Positions 53,954 through 63,781 are shown, numbered from the stretch's first letter. The stretch is 64,000 nt of DNA from Arthrobacter pityocampae (GCF_002927275.1 NZ_PRKW01000007.1:1-64000), one strand, 5' to 3'. Notes: a model not told the origin generated them from the letters alone. Numbers and translations are program-made.

Positions 53954-54039
53954 GGCGACGATCGGCGCCCGCCATTCATCTCCCGGACACCATGGCGTCC
54001 ACGATGCCAAGACGTGACTTATTTCCGCCTTGCGCGGCT

Positions 54040-54055
54040 TGTGATTGCGCTCACG
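54040..54055. promoter_or_regulatory. CRP/GlxR-like operator
   Basis: TGTGA (54040-54044), 6 spacer bases and TCACG (54051-54055) match the CRP/GlxR consensus TGTGA-N6-TCACA with one mismatch. It lies 49 to 64 bases before the symporter start and about 100 bases from the divergent gene. Confidence 0.55.
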
Positions 54056-54103
54056 CGCCAAGAACGGTTTTCTTGGAGCATGCCCTATACAACTTCGTTA
54101 CCC

Positions 54104-55645
54104 ATGACAGCTGCGTCCGACGACGTCGGATGGCTCGCTGCCGTCGACGAGGCGATCAACAATGCCTTCGCCCGACCCACCGAGATCTTCTCGAGCATCG
54201 TGTTCTTCCCCATCACCATCGGCGACGTCAGCTTCCCGGCCGTCGTCGCCTGGCTCATCCTTGCCGGCATAGTCTGCACGATCTACTTCGGAGTCCCGCA
54301 GTTCCGCGGCCTCAAGGTCGGCTACGAAGTGGTCCGTGGACGCTACTCCTCCAAGGACGATCCCGGTGAGGTGCCCCACTTCCAGGCCCTCACCTCGGCC
54401 CTCTCCGGGACCGTCGGCCTCGGCAACATCGCCGGCGTCGGCGCGGCGATGGCGCTCGGCGGCCCGGGTGCCACCTTCTGGATGATCTGCGCCGGACTCA
54501 TCGGCATGGCCACGAAGTTCGCGGAATGCACACTCGGCGTCAAGTACCGCGAAGTACATGAGGACGGGTCGATCAGCGGTGGCCCCTTCAAGTACCTGCC
54601 CATCGCGTTCAAGAAGCTCGGCAGCGTTCCCGCGAAGATCCTCACCGGTATCTTCGCCGTCGCCATCCTCATCTTCGGTGTCGCCGGCGGCAACATGTTC
54701 CAGGCCAACCAGACCTTCGCCCAGGTCCAGAACGTCACGGGCGGCGAGGACGGGCCCCTCGGCAGTGCCGGGGCCGCGCTGATCTTCGGCATCGTGCTCG
54801 CCTTCCTCGTGGCCGTGGTCATCCTCGGTGGCATCAAGTCGATCGGTGCCACCACCTCCCGGCTGGTCCCCGCGATGGGCGGGATCTATGTCCTGGCCTG
54901 CCTGACCGTCATCCTCGTCAACGTCGACCAGGTGCCCGCCGCCATCGGAGCCATCATCAGCGGCGCGTTCAACCCGCAGGGCATCGCCGGCGGCGTCCTC
55001 GGCGTCCTGATCGTCGGCTTCCAGCGGGCCTCGTTCTCCAACGAGGCCGGCGTCGGCTCGGCGGCCATCGCGCACTCCGCCGTGAGGACCCGCCGCCCGG
55101 TCAGCGAGGGCTTCGTGGCCCTCTACGAGCCGCTCGTCGACACCGTGATCATCTGCACCATGACGGCGCTCGCCATCATCATCGCGGGCGCACCCAGCCT
55201 GCAGAACGGGATCGACCAGGTGCAGGGCGGGGGAGACACGCCCGACGGCGTCATCCTCACCTCGGACGCCTTCGCGACCGTGCTGCCCTGGTTCCCGATC
55301 GTGCTCGCGATCGCCGTCGTCCTGTTCGCCTACTCGACCCTCATCACGTGGTCCTACTACGGCCTCAAGGCGTGGGAGTACCTGTTCGGGCGCGGCAAGG
55401 CGGCCGAGGTGGCGTACAAGGTGATCTTCCTGTTCTTCACGGTGGCCGGCTGCGTGCTGACCTTCAGCCAGGTCATCAGCTTTGCCGACGCGGCGCTGTT
55501 CGTCTGCGCCTTCGTCAACCTGCTCGGCGTGTACTTCCTCCTGCCCGTCATCAAGCGGGAGATGCGCGACTACCTCGCGGACCGCAAGAGCGGCAAGCTG
55601 GCGATCCTCGGCATCGAGAAGGACGAACTGCAGCCGGAGAGCTAG
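54104..55645 (+). CDS. Sodium/alanine (AGCS) symporter
   Basis: The 513-residue permease matches the AGCS family (AlsT/GlnT), which imports alanine, glycine or glutamine with sodium or protons. Landmarks are SGTVGLGNIAGVGAAMALGGPG (about 105-126), GGPFKYLP, and the second half with GFQRASFSNEAGVGSAAIAHS. About eleven transmembrane helices are visible. The ATG at 54104 is preferred: TATACA at 54086-54091 would give a near-leaderless transcript. An in-frame ATG at 54080 is an alternative, but its GGAG is only 1-2 bases away. A CRP/GlxR-like site lies upstream, so nutrient control is likely. A hairpin terminator follows at 55669. Confidence 0.92.
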   Translation: MTAASDDVGWLAAVDEAINNAFARPTEIFSSIVFFPITIGDVSFPAVVAWLILAGIVCTIYFGVPQFRGLKVGYEVVRGRYSSKDDPGEVPHFQALTSALSGTVGLGNIAGVGAAMALGGPGATFWMICAGLIGMATKFAECTLGVKYREVHEDGSISGGPFKYLPIAFKKLGSVPAKILTGIFAVAILIFGVAGGNMFQANQTFAQVQNVTGGEDGPLGSAGAALIFGIVLAFLVAVVILGGIKSIGATTSRLVPAMGGIYVLACLTVILVNVDQVPAAIGAIISGAFNPQGIAGGVLGVLIVGFQRASFSNEAGVGSAAIAHSAVRTRRPVSEGFVALYEPLVDTVIICTMTALAIIIAGAPSLQNGIDQVQGGGDTPDGVILTSDAFATVLPWFPIVLAIAVVLFAYSTLITWSYYGLKAWEYLFGRGKAAEVAYKVIFLFFTVAGCVLTFSQVISFADAALFVCAFVNLLGVYFLLPVIKREMRDYLADRKSGKLAILGIEKDELQPES

Positions 55646-55668
55646 GACCGGTCCGCTGCACCCCGGAA

Positions 55669-55698
55669 CTGCCCCCGTCGGTCCGCCGGCGGGGGCAG
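55669..55698 (+). terminator. Symporter terminator
   Basis: ctgcccccg (55669-55677) pairs with cgggggcag (55690-55698), with further pairing in the loop. Confidence 0.75.
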
Positions 55699-55741
55699 CT
55701 CCATGCCCGGGAGGAACCCGGTGGGTGTCGGGGGCACGGCC

Positions 55742-55747
55742 TAGACT
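55742..55747 (+). promoter_or_regulatory. -10 box of the helicase gene
   Basis: TAGACT lies 9 bases before the ATG at 55757. There is no ribosome site, so the leader is at most a few bases long. Confidence 0.5.
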
Positions 55748-55756
55748 GGGAACACC

Positions 55757-58219
55757 ATGGACATGCTCTTCGACCCCTACGTCTCCCCGCCCACGCCCGC
55801 CGAGAAGAAGCGTGCCCGGGAGGCGGCGATGGCCTCCGCCGCGGGCGACCCGGCCGCGGAGCACGTCCCCGCCCGCGCCGGCGTGGACGAGCACCGGGCC
55901 CGGGAACTCCTGCTGGGGCTGAACCCCCAGCAGGAGGAAGCCGTGAAGCACGGCGGATCGCCGCTGCTGATCGTCGCCGGCGCCGGGTCGGGCAAGACCC
56001 GCGTGCTCAGCCACCGGATCGCCCACCTGCTGGCCACCGGCCGCTCGCACCCGGGGCAGATCCTCGCCATCACCTTCACGAACAAGGCCGCCGCCGAGAT
56101 GCGCGAGCGCATCGAGGGCCTGGTCGGCGATGTCGCGAAGCGGATGTGGATCTCCACGTTCCACTCCTCCTGCGTGCGGATCCTCCGCCGCGAGGCCGCG
56201 TCAGTGGGCCTCAATTCGAACTTCTCCATCTACGACTCCGCGGACACGCTGCGCCTCATCACGCTCGTGGCCAAGGGACTGGACCTGGACCCCAAGAAGT
56301 TCGCACCGAAAGCCATCCAGCACAAGATCAGCGCGCTCAAGAACGAGCTCGTCGACGAGGAGACCTTCGCCTCGACCGCCGGTCTGTCCGATCCCTTCGA
56401 GCAGGCCGTGGCCGAGGTCTACTCGGGCTACGCCCAGCGCATGCGCCAGGCCAACGCCATGGACTTCGACGACCTGATCGCCCAGACCGTCTACATGTTC
56501 CGGGCCTTCCCCGGCGTGGCCGACTACTACCGGCGGCGCTTCCGCCACGTCCTCGTCGACGAGTACCAGGACACCAACCACGCGCAGTACGCCCTGGTCC
56601 GGGAGATCGTCGGCGTGCCCGGCGAATCCTCGGAGGACCCGGCGGAGCTGACCGTCGTCGGCGACTCCGACCAGTCCATCTACGCGTTCCGCGGCGCCGA
56701 CGTGCGGAACATCGTCGAGTTCGAGAACGACTACCCGAGCGCCCGCACCATCCTGCTGGAGCAGAACTACCGCTCCACCCAGAACATCCTGACCGCCGCG
56801 AACGCGGTCATCTCCCGGAACCCGGACCGCCCGGAGAAGCGCCTGTGGACGGCCGAGGGCAGCGGCGAGAAGATCGTCGGCTACGTGGGCGAGAACGAGC
56901 ACGAGGAGGCCCGCTTCATCGCCGAGGAGATCGACCGGCTCCAGGACGAGGACGACATCCGGCCCGGCGACGTCGCGATCTTCTACCGCACCAACGCCCA
57001 GTCGCGCTCCGTCGAGGAGATCCTGCTCCGCGTCGGTCTGCCCTACAAGGTGGTCGGCGGGACACGTTTCTACGAGCGCAAGGAGATCAAGGACGCCCTG
57101 GCGTACCTGCGCGTCCTCGTGAACCAGGACGACGTCGTCAACCTCCGCCGCATCCTCAACGAACCCAAGCGCGGCATCGGCGACCGCGCCGAGTACGCCG
57201 TCGCGTCCCTGGGTGAACGCGAGCGGATCAGCTTCATGGAGGCCCTGCGGCGGGCCGACCAGGCGCCGGGCATGGCGACGCGCTCCGTCAACGCGGTGAC
57301 CGGCTTCGTGAAGCTCATCGACGACCTCGCGGAGGTCGCGAGCGGCTCCGGCGCCTCGGCGGCCCTCGAGGCCGTCCTGGAGCAGACCGGCTACCTGGAA
57401 CAGCTGCGCACCAGCAACGACCCTCAGGACGAGTCCCGCGTGGAGAACCTGGCCGAGCTCGTCGCCGTCGTCCGCGAGTTCGAACGGGACAACCCCGAGG
57501 GGACGCTCGGCGATTTCCTCGAGCAGGTGGCCCTCGTGGCGGACGCCGACCAGATCCCGGACGCCCCCGACGGGTCGGCCGCCGACGTGCAGCGCGCCGT
57601 CGAGGAGGCCCGGGCGCAGGGCGTGGTCACCCTCATGACGCTGCACACCGCCAAGGGCCTGGAGTTCCCCGTGGTGTTCCTCACCGGCATGGAGCAGGGC
57701 ATCTTCCCGCACCAGCGCTCCGCGACCGATCCGAAGGAGCTCGCGGAGGAGCGGCGCCTCGCCTACGTGGGCCTGACCCGTGCCCGGCAGCGGCTCTACA
57801 TCACGCGCTCCGAGGTGCGCAGCATGTGGGGCCAGAGCCAGTACAACCCGGCGAGCCAGTTCGTCAGCGAAATCCCGGAGGAGCTCATCCACTGGAAGCG
57901 CGAAGGCGCGGCGAAGCCCGCCTGGACCTCCGGCGGAGGCAGGGAGAGTGGCCCGCGGTTCAGTGGGTCCTACTGGGGTGCGAGCGGTGGCGGGTTCGCC
58001 GGCGGGGCCCCGGCGCCCTCCAGGAGCGTGGGGCGCGTGCAGCCCCAGAAGGAAGTCGTGTCCGTCGCCGTCGGCGACCACGTCAACCACACGAGCTTCG
58101 GCAACGGCACGGTCCTGTCCGTCGAGGGTGCGGGTGACAAGACCGTCGCGAAGGTGCGGTTCGACGTCGGCGAGAAGCGGCTGCTGCTGCGCTACGCGCC
58201 CCTCACGAAGGTGGCCTGA
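55757..58219 (+). CDS. pcrA: ATP-dependent DNA helicase, PcrA/UvrD family
   Basis: The 820-residue superfamily 1 helicase unwinds DNA 3' to 5' in repair and replication. It has Walker A AGAGSGKT (74-81), motif Ia TFTNKAA (107-113), DEYQDT Walker B (268-273), QNYRS motif and the late VMTLHTAKGLEF-type motif (here VTLMTLHTAKGLEFPVVF). Its C-terminal 50 residues contain VGDHVNHTSFGNGTVLSVEG, a Tudor-like domain that contacts RNA polymerase in PcrA. An N-terminal extension of about 50 residues precedes the helicase core. It is a single gene, probably leaderless. Confidence 0.96.
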   Translation: MDMLFDPYVSPPTPAEKKRAREAAMASAAGDPAAEHVPARAGVDEHRARELLLGLNPQQEEAVKHGGSPLLIVAGAGSGKTRVLSHRIAHLLATGRSHPGQILAITFTNKAAAEMRERIEGLVGDVAKRMWISTFHSSCVRILRREAASVGLNSNFSIYDSADTLRLITLVAKGLDLDPKKFAPKAIQHKISALKNELVDEETFASTAGLSDPFEQAVAEVYSGYAQRMRQANAMDFDDLIAQTVYMFRAFPGVADYYRRRFRHVLVDEYQDTNHAQYALVREIVGVPGESSEDPAELTVVGDSDQSIYAFRGADVRNIVEFENDYPSARTILLEQNYRSTQNILTAANAVISRNPDRPEKRLWTAEGSGEKIVGYVGENEHEEARFIAEEIDRLQDEDDIRPGDVAIFYRTNAQSRSVEEILLRVGLPYKVVGGTRFYERKEIKDALAYLRVLVNQDDVVNLRRILNEPKRGIGDRAEYAVASLGERERISFMEALRRADQAPGMATRSVNAVTGFVKLIDDLAEVASGSGASAALEAVLEQTGYLEQLRTSNDPQDESRVENLAELVAVVREFERDNPEGTLGDFLEQVALVADADQIPDAPDGSAADVQRAVEEARAQGVVTLMTLHTAKGLEFPVVFLTGMEQGIFPHQRSATDPKELAEERRLAYVGLTRARQRLYITRSEVRSMWGQSQYNPASQFVSEIPEELIHWKREGAAKPAWTSGGGRESGPRFSGSYWGASGGGFAGGAPAPSRSVGRVQPQKEVVSVAVGDHVNHTSFGNGTVLSVEGAGDKTVAKVRFDVGEKRLLLRYAPLTKVA

Positions 58220-58396
58220 CCCGGGCGGATCATTCCCGGAGCGCGCCTAGCAGTCCACAACACGTCCGCGCAAATTTCTACAAGAGATAGAAGTGTGGGC
58301 TTCCTCACGAAACGGATACTCTGGGGAAGGCCCCCGGCCCGAGGGACTAAAGTTCCCTCTTGTAAACCTACTTCGACGTAGAAGGACACTAGCTAA
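58220..58396 (+). promoter_or_regulatory. sucC upstream region with candidate promoter and inverted repeat
   Basis: GATACT at 58315-58320 is a candidate -10 box, about 77 bases before the GTG start. A perfect 8-base inverted repeat, tacaagag (58279-58286) and ctcttgta (58357-58364), flanks it on both sides. A second shorter repeat, ctac...gtag, lies at about 58368-58381. AAGGA is placed 12 bases before the sucC start. Confidence 0.4.
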
Positions 58397-59563
58397 GTGG
58401 ACCTGTTTGAATATCAGGCGCGCGATCTTTTCGAGGCACACGGGGTTCCCGTGCTCGCCGGCATCGTGGCGCAGACCCCAGAAGAAGCAAAGGCAGCAGC
58501 CGAGAAGATCGGCGGTGTCGTGGTCGTCAAGGCCCAGGTCAAGGTGGGCGGTCGCGGCAAAGCCGGCGGCGTCAAGGTCGCCAAGACCCCCGATGAGGCC
58601 TTCCAGTACGCTTCGGACATCCTCGGGATGGACATCAAGGGGCACACGGTCCACAAGGTGATGATCGCGCAGGGCGCGGACATCGCCGAGGAATACTACT
58701 TCGCGGTCCTCCTCGACCGCTCCAACCGGAACTACCTGGCCATGTGCTCGGTGGAGGGCGGCATGGAGATCGAGCAGCTCGCCGTCGAACGCCCGGAGGC
58801 GCTCGCGCGCATCGCCGTCGACCCCGGCACGGGCATCGACCAGGCCAAGGCCGAGGAGATCGTCGACGCCGCGGGCTTCGCCCCGGAGCTCCGCGAGGGC
58901 GTCGTCCACGCCATCCTCAAGCTCTGGGACGTCTTCGTGAAGGAGGACGCCACGCTCGTGGAGGTCAACCCGCTCGTGAAGACCGGCAGCGGCGAGATCC
59001 TCGCGCTGGACGGCAAGGTCACGATCGACGAGAACGCCGGGTTCCGCCAGGCGGGCCACGCCGCGCTCGAGGACTCGGCCGAGACCGATCCCCTGGAGGC
59101 CAAGGCCAAGGAACACGACCTCAACTACGTCAAGCTCGACGGCCAGGTCGGCATCATCGGCAACGGCGCAGGGCTCGTCATGTCCACCCTCGACGTCGTT
59201 GCGTACGCCGGTGAGGCGCATGGCGGCGTGCTGCCCGCCAACTTCCTCGACATCGGTGGCGGAGCCTCCGCCGAGGTGATGGCCGCCGGTCTCGACGTCA
59301 TCCTCAACGACTCACAGGTCAAGAGTGTCTTCGTGAACGTCTTCGGCGGCATCACCGCCTGCGACGCCGTCGCCAACGGCATCGTGAAGGCCCTCGAGAT
59401 GCTCGGCGACGAGGCCAACAAGCCCCTCGTGGTGCGCCTCGACGGCAACAACGTCGACGAGGGCCGCCGCATCCTCGCCGACGCCAACCACCCGCTGGTC
59501 ACGCTCGCCGACACCATGGACGAAGGCGCCGACAAGGCCGCCGCGTTGGCCAACGGAAAGTAA
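58397..59563 (+). CDS. sucC: Succinyl-CoA synthetase beta subunit
   Basis: SucC pairs with SucD to make succinate, CoA and a nucleoside triphosphate from succinyl-CoA in the citric acid cycle. The 388-residue protein has an ATP-grasp domain (about 1-235; [18 protein letters not shown] near 40-57) and a C-terminal ligase-CoA domain with DIGGGAS and [20 protein letters not shown]. Length is normal for the ADP-forming enzyme. The start is a GTG with AAGGA 12 bases upstream. sucD follows 12 bases after the stop. Confidence 0.97.
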   Translation: MDLFEYQARDLFEAHGVPVLAGIVAQTPEEAKAAAEKIGGVVVVKAQVKVGGRGKAGGVKVAKTPDEAFQYASDILGMDIKGHTVHKVMIAQGADIAEEYYFAVLLDRSNRNYLAMCSVEGGMEIEQLAVERPEALARIAVDPGTGIDQAKAEEIVDAAGFAPELREGVVHAILKLWDVFVKEDATLVEVNPLVKTGSGEILALDGKVTIDENAGFRQAGHAALEDSAETDPLEAKAKEHDLNYVKLDGQVGIIGNGAGLVMSTLDVVAYAGEAHGGVLPANFLDIGGGASAEVMAAGLDVILNDSQVKSVFVNVFGGITACDAVANGIVKALEMLGDEANKPLVVRLDGNNVDEGRRILADANHPLVTLADTMDEGADKAAALANGK

Positions 59564-59575
59564 GGGAACACCCGC

Positions 59576-60478
59576 ATGTCTATCTACCTCAACAAGGACT
59601 CCAAGGTCATCGTCCAGGGCATCACCGGCGGCGAGGGCACCAAGCACACCGCCCTCATGCTGAACGCCGGGACGCAGGTCGTCGGCGGCGTCAACGCCCG
59701 CAAGGCCGGCACCACGGTCACCCACGGCGACGTCACCCTCCCCGTGTACGGCACGGTCGAGGAAGCCATGAAGGAGACCGGCGCCGACGTGTCGATCGTC
59801 TTCGTCCCGCCGGCCTTCACGAAGGACGCCGTCGTCGAGGCGATCGAGGCCGGCATCGGGCTCGTCGTCGTCATCACCGAGGGTGTCCCCGTACAGGACT
59901 CGGCCGCGTTCTGGGCCCTCGCCCAGTCGAAGGTCGACGCCGACGGCCAGCAGGTCACCCGCATCATCGGCCCCAACTGCCCGGGCATCATCACGCCTGG
60001 CGAGTCCCTCGTGGGCATCACCCCGGCGAACATCACGGGCAAGGGCGGCGTGGGCCTCGTCTCGAAGTCCGGCACCCTGACCTACCAGATGATGTTCGAG
60101 CTCCGCGACCTCGGCTTCTCGACGGCCATCGGCATCGGCGGCGACCCCGTCATCGGGACCACCCACATCGACGCCCTCGCGGCGTTCGAAGCGGATCCCG
60201 AGACCAAGGCCATCGTGATGATCGGCGAGATCGGCGGAGACGCCGAGGAGCGTGCGGCCGAGTTCATCAAGGCGAACGTCACCAAGCCCGTCGTCGGCTA
60301 CGTCGCAGGCTTCACGGCCCCCGAGGGCAAGACCATGGGCCACGCCGGCGCAATCGTCTCCGGGTCCGCCGGGACCGCGCAGGCCAAGAAGGAAGCGCTC
60401 GAGGCAGCCGGTGTGAAGGTCGGCAAGACGCCGTCCGAGACCGCCAAGCTCCTCCGCGAGGTCTACGCGACCCTCTGA
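59576..60478 (+). CDS. sucD: Succinyl-CoA synthetase alpha subunit
   Basis: The 300-residue alpha subunit binds CoA and carries the phosphohistidine. It has [15 protein letters not shown] (CoA binding, 11-25), the [10 protein letters not shown] segment (162-171), and the active-site H256 in [12 protein letters not shown]. It forms the enzyme with SucC, encoded 12 bases upstream. A terminator follows at 60494. Confidence 0.97.
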   Translation: MSIYLNKDSKVIVQGITGGEGTKHTALMLNAGTQVVGGVNARKAGTTVTHGDVTLPVYGTVEEAMKETGADVSIVFVPPAFTKDAVVEAIEAGIGLVVVITEGVPVQDSAAFWALAQSKVDADGQQVTRIIGPNCPGIITPGESLVGITPANITGKGGVGLVSKSGTLTYQMMFELRDLGFSTAIGIGGDPVIGTTHIDALAAFEADPETKAIVMIGEIGGDAEERAAEFIKANVTKPVVGYVAGFTAPEGKTMGHAGAIVSGSAGTAQAKKEALEAAGVKVGKTPSETAKLLREVYATL

Positions 60479-60493
60479 TCCTTAGGGTTCGAC

Positions 60494-60525
60494 AAGCCTC
60501 CTCCACCTGCGGGCGGGGGAGGCTT
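60494..60525 (+). terminator. sucCD terminator
   Basis: aagcctcc (60494-60501) pairs with ggaggctt (60518-60525) and extends by three more pairs including one G-T. TT and a short T-rich end follow the stem. Confidence 0.8.
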
Positions 60526-60587
60526 TCGCGTGGAAGGGGCCGGGCGCCCTCGACAGGACCAACGGACGACCAGCAGGAGGTGAGGGC

Positions 60588-62018
60588 ATGAGCGGCCTGA
60601 CCAGGAACGGCGCGGCCGTCGCGGCTACGCAGACCGACGCACGCCGGCAGCACGGACGCCTCCGGCGTGCCACGTGGGTTGCGACGCTCGGCGGCCTGCT
60701 GTTCGGCTTCGACACGGGCATCATCAACGGCGCGCTGCCGTTCATGGCGGACGATCTGCGCCTCACGGCCGTCACCGAAGGGCTGGTGGCGAGCTCGCTG
60801 GTCTTCGGCGCCTCATTCGGTGCCCTCGCCGGAGGGCGGCTCGCGGACGCCTACGGCCGCCGCCGGATGATCATGGTGCTCGCGGCCGTGTTCCTCGCCG
60901 GGACGCTCGGCTCCGCCCTCGCCCCCGGAGTCCCGGTCATGGTCGCCTCCCGGCTGATCCTCGGGCTGGCGGTCGGCGGGGCCTCGGTCCTCGTTCCCCT
61001 CTTCCTCGCCGAGCTGTCCCCGGCCGCCCGGCGGGGGCGGACGGTCACCCGCAACGAACTCATGATCGTCACGGGCCAGCTCCTGGCCTTCAGCAGCAGT
61101 GCGTTCCTCGGGAGCGTCTTCGGCGACGGCCACGGCATCTGGCGGTGGATGCTCGTCCTCGGGACCCTGCCGGCCGTCGGCCTCTGGATCGGCATGCACT
61201 TCGTCCCGGAGAGCCCCCGCTGGCTCGCGGCGAGGGGCGCCTTCGGGCCCGCCCTGCGCGTGCTCGAGTCCCTGCGGCCGCCGGACGTCGCCCGCAGCGA
61301 GTTCGACGCGCTCGAGGCCCTGGCCGTCGAGAGCCGCACGCAGGACCGCGCGGGCGTCCGGGACCTCCGCGAACCCTGGCTCCGCCGCATCGTCGTCGTC
61401 GGCCTCGGGCTCGCCGTCATCCAGCAGATCACCGGCGTGAACTCGATCATGTACTACGGGACGAGGATCCTCGAGGTCGCAGGATTCGGCACGCAGGCCG
61501 CGCTGACCGCGAACATCGCCAACGGGATCATCTCCGTCGCGGCGACCTTCGTCGGCATCTGGCTGCTCGGCCGGGTGGGACGCCGCCCCATGCTGCTCGT
61601 CGGGCAGATCGGGACGACGTCGGCCCTCCTCGCCATCGGCGTCGTCTCCCTCCTGGTGCCGGAGGGCACGGCCCGGGGATTCCTGATCCTGGCCCTCACC
61701 GTCACCTTCCTGGCCTTCCAGCAGGGGGCGATCTCGCCGGTGACCTGGCTGATGCTGTCCGAGATCTTCCCGATGCGGCTGCGCGGCCTCGGCATGGGCG
61801 CGGCGGTCTTCGTCCTGTGGATGGTCAACTTTGCCGTCAGCCTCGGCTTCCCCATCCTCATGGACGCCGTCGGCATCTCCAACACCTTCTTCGTGTTCGT
61901 GGTCCTCGGCATCATCGCTATCGTCTTCGCCCGCCGCACCATCCCCGAGACCCGAGGGAAGACCCTGGAGGAACTGGAGCGCGGGTTCAGGGCCGCGGTG
62001 GACGGACGACGGCGGTAG
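60588..62018 (+). CDS. MFS sugar porter
   Basis: The 476-residue permease has 12 transmembrane helices and the sugar-porter signatures: GFDTGIINGALPF, GRRRMIMVLA, PESPRWLAARG, the central QQITGVNSIMYY (helix 7 substrate site) and PETRGKTLEELE at the end. It resembles the inositol/xylose/galactose proton symporters (IolT-type). AGGAGGTGAG precedes the ATG. The substrate is not determined. The neighbour genes do not include a sugar pathway. Confidence 0.93.
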   Translation: MSGLTRNGAAVAATQTDARRQHGRLRRATWVATLGGLLFGFDTGIINGALPFMADDLRLTAVTEGLVASSLVFGASFGALAGGRLADAYGRRRMIMVLAAVFLAGTLGSALAPGVPVMVASRLILGLAVGGASVLVPLFLAELSPAARRGRTVTRNELMIVTGQLLAFSSSAFLGSVFGDGHGIWRWMLVLGTLPAVGLWIGMHFVPESPRWLAARGAFGPALRVLESLRPPDVARSEFDALEALAVESRTQDRAGVRDLREPWLRRIVVVGLGLAVIQQITGVNSIMYYGTRILEVAGFGTQAALTANIANGIISVAATFVGIWLLGRVGRRPMLLVGQIGTTSALLAIGVVSLLVPEGTARGFLILALTVTFLAFQQGAISPVTWLMLSEIFPMRLRGLGMGAAVFVLWMVNFAVSLGFPILMDAVGISNTFFVFVVLGIIAIVFARRTIPETRGKTLEELERGFRAAVDGRRR

Positions 62019-62094
62019 AGCCTCCCGTCGCTCGGCTTGTAAGGTGACGGAAGGGGACAATCGATTGCGTCAAGCAAGCTTCTAGGAGATCACC

Positions 62095-63150
62095 ATGCGC
62101 GCCACCATCATCCACGGGCCCGGCGACATCCGGGTCGAGGACCGCGACTACCCGAGCATCATCCGCCCGACGGACGCCGTGGTGAAGGTCACGGCGTCCT
62201 GCGTCTGCGGCTCCGACCTCTGGCCCTACCGGGGCGTCCGGCCCACCAAGGAACCCAAGGCGATCGGCCACGAGTTCGTCGGCGTCGTGGAGTCCGTGGG
62301 CGACGACGTCCGCGACCTCGCGGTGGGCGACTTCGTGATCGCGCCCTTCGTGGACAGCTGCGGCACCTGCCCGCAGTGCGTCAACGGCGTGACCGTGGCG
62401 TGCGACCACCTGGTGGGCTGGGGCAGCACCGACGAGCACGGCGATGTCGTGCAGGGCGGCCAGGGCGAGGCCGTGCGCGTCCCCCAGGCCGATGGCACGC
62501 TGCGGAAGGTGGACGGCGTCACAGAGCCCGACGCCGCCCTGACGGCCAGCCTGCTCACCCTCTCCGACGTGATGTCCACCGGCCACCACGCCGCGGTGTC
62601 CGCGAACGTCGGCCCCGGCAGCGCCGTCGTCGTCGTGGGCGACGGCGCCGTGGGCCTGTGCGGGGTCCTCGCCGCCAAGCGCCTGGGCGCAGGGCGCATC
62701 ATCGCCATGTCCCGCCACGCGGACCGCCAGGCGCTCGCCCGCGAGTTCGGCGCCACGGACATCGTCGCCGAGCGCGGCGACGAGGGCGTGGAGAAGGTCC
62801 GCGAGCTGCTCGGGGGAGTCCTCGCCGACTCCGTCCTCGAGTGCGTGGGTACGAAGGAGTCGATGGACCAGGCGCTGCGCAGCACGCGTCCCGGCGGACA
62901 CCTCGGCTTCGTCGGTGTCCCGGCCGGCGGACCGGAACTGCCCATCGGCGTGCTCTTCGCGAAGAACATCACCGTGGGTGGCGGGATGGCACCGGCTCAC
63001 ACCTACATCCCGGAACTGCTGAAGGACGTCCTCGACGGGACGATCAACCCGGGCCGCGTCTTCGACGTCGAGATGCCCCTCGAGGACGCCGCCGAAGCCT
63101 ACAAGGCCATGGACGAGCGCCGCGCGATCAAGGTGCTGCTCAAGCCCTGA
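62095..63150 (+). CDS. Zinc-dependent alcohol dehydrogenase
   Basis: The 351-residue MDR-family enzyme oxidises an alcohol with NAD(P). The catalytic zinc site is C38 (CVCGSDLW) and H59-E60 (GHE), the structural zinc site is C89, C92, C95 and C103 (CGTCPQCVNGVTVAC), and the Rossmann loop is VVGDGAVGLCG. AGGAGA lies about 5 bases before the ATG. It is a single gene with a strong terminator downstream. Substrate unknown. Confidence 0.94.
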   Translation: MRATIIHGPGDIRVEDRDYPSIIRPTDAVVKVTASCVCGSDLWPYRGVRPTKEPKAIGHEFVGVVESVGDDVRDLAVGDFVIAPFVDSCGTCPQCVNGVTVACDHLVGWGSTDEHGDVVQGGQGEAVRVPQADGTLRKVDGVTEPDAALTASLLTLSDVMSTGHHAAVSANVGPGSAVVVVGDGAVGLCGVLAAKRLGAGRIIAMSRHADRQALAREFGATDIVAERGDEGVEKVRELLGGVLADSVLECVGTKESMDQALRSTRPGGHLGFVGVPAGGPELPIGVLFAKNITVGGGMAPAHTYIPELLKDVLDGTINPGRVFDVEMPLEDAAEAYKAMDERRAIKVLLKP

Positions 63151-63164
63151 CCCCAGGACGCGCC

Positions 63165-63202
63165 GACGCCGAAGGGCTCTCCCTGCGGGGCCCTTCGGCG
63201 TC
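63165..63202 (+). terminator. Alcohol dehydrogenase terminator
   Basis: gacgccgaagggc (63165-63177) pairs perfectly with gcccttcggcgtc (63190-63202) and starts 15 bases after the stop. Confidence 0.87.
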
Positions 63203-63252
63203 CCACGTGGGTTGGCCGGCAGTGGACGGCCGACAGCGGACGGCGCAGCAGG

Positions 63253-63258
63253 CAGAAT
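63253..63258 (+). promoter_or_regulatory. -10 box of a leaderless gene
   Basis: CAGAAT is followed by 6 bases (AGGGGG) and the ATG at 63265. The G-run touches the start codon and is too close to act as a ribosome site. Confidence 0.5.
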
Positions 63259-63264
63259 AGGGGG

Positions 63265-63735
63265 ATGACGACGACGCCGGGCACGGATTCCCCCTACCTC
63301 ATCTCCCGGGAACGCCTCATCGCGGCTCCCGCCGAGCAGATCTTCGAGGTCCTCGCCACACCGGCGCTGCACAGCGTCATCGACGGGTCCGGGACGGTCC
63401 GCGGCGAGCAGCCCAATGGTCCGGCCCGCCTGTCGCTGGGCGCGACGTTCGGGATGGACATGAAGATGGGGCCGTCCTACAAGATCCTGAACCGCGTGGT
63501 CGAGTTCGAGGAGGGCCGCCGGATCGCCTGGCGGCACTTCTCCGCCCACGTCTGGCGCTACACGCTCGAACCGCGGGACGGCGGGACGCTCGTGCGCGAG
63601 GAGTGGGACGGCCGCGCCGTGCGCTGGCGGTTCGTGTTCCGACTCACCGGGTTCACCCGGCGGCACCCGGCCAGCATCGAGGCGACCCTCGGGAAGCTCG
63701 AGGACTACGTCCTGCAGCAGCGCGACCCGGCCTAG
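63265..63735 (+). CDS. SRPBCC family protein
   Basis: The 156-residue protein is an SRPBCC/polyketide cyclase-like fold: SRERLIAAPAEQIFEVLATP, then SVIDGSGTVRGE, MKMGPSYKILNRVVEFEEGR and a terminal helix (HPASIEATLGKLEDYVLQQ). These bind lipids or other hydrophobic ligands. No reaction can be named. The gene is probably leaderless. It is the second SRPBCC protein in the window, unrelated in detail to the first at 158. Confidence 0.85.
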   Translation: MTTTPGTDSPYLISRERLIAAPAEQIFEVLATPALHSVIDGSGTVRGEQPNGPARLSLGATFGMDMKMGPSYKILNRVVEFEEGRRIAWRHFSAHVWRYTLEPRDGGTLVREEWDGRAVRWRFVFRLTGFTRRHPASIEATLGKLEDYVLQQRDPA

Positions 63736-63781
63736 GCACACCCCGGGCAGGCGGGGCGGAGGCCGTGACCGCCGGCGCCGG

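Noticed and set aside
54098-56164. 688-codon minus-strand frame opposite the symporter and helicase genes
   Set aside because: Antisense shadow with Asp/Gly/Arg-rich composition spanning two real genes and their terminator.
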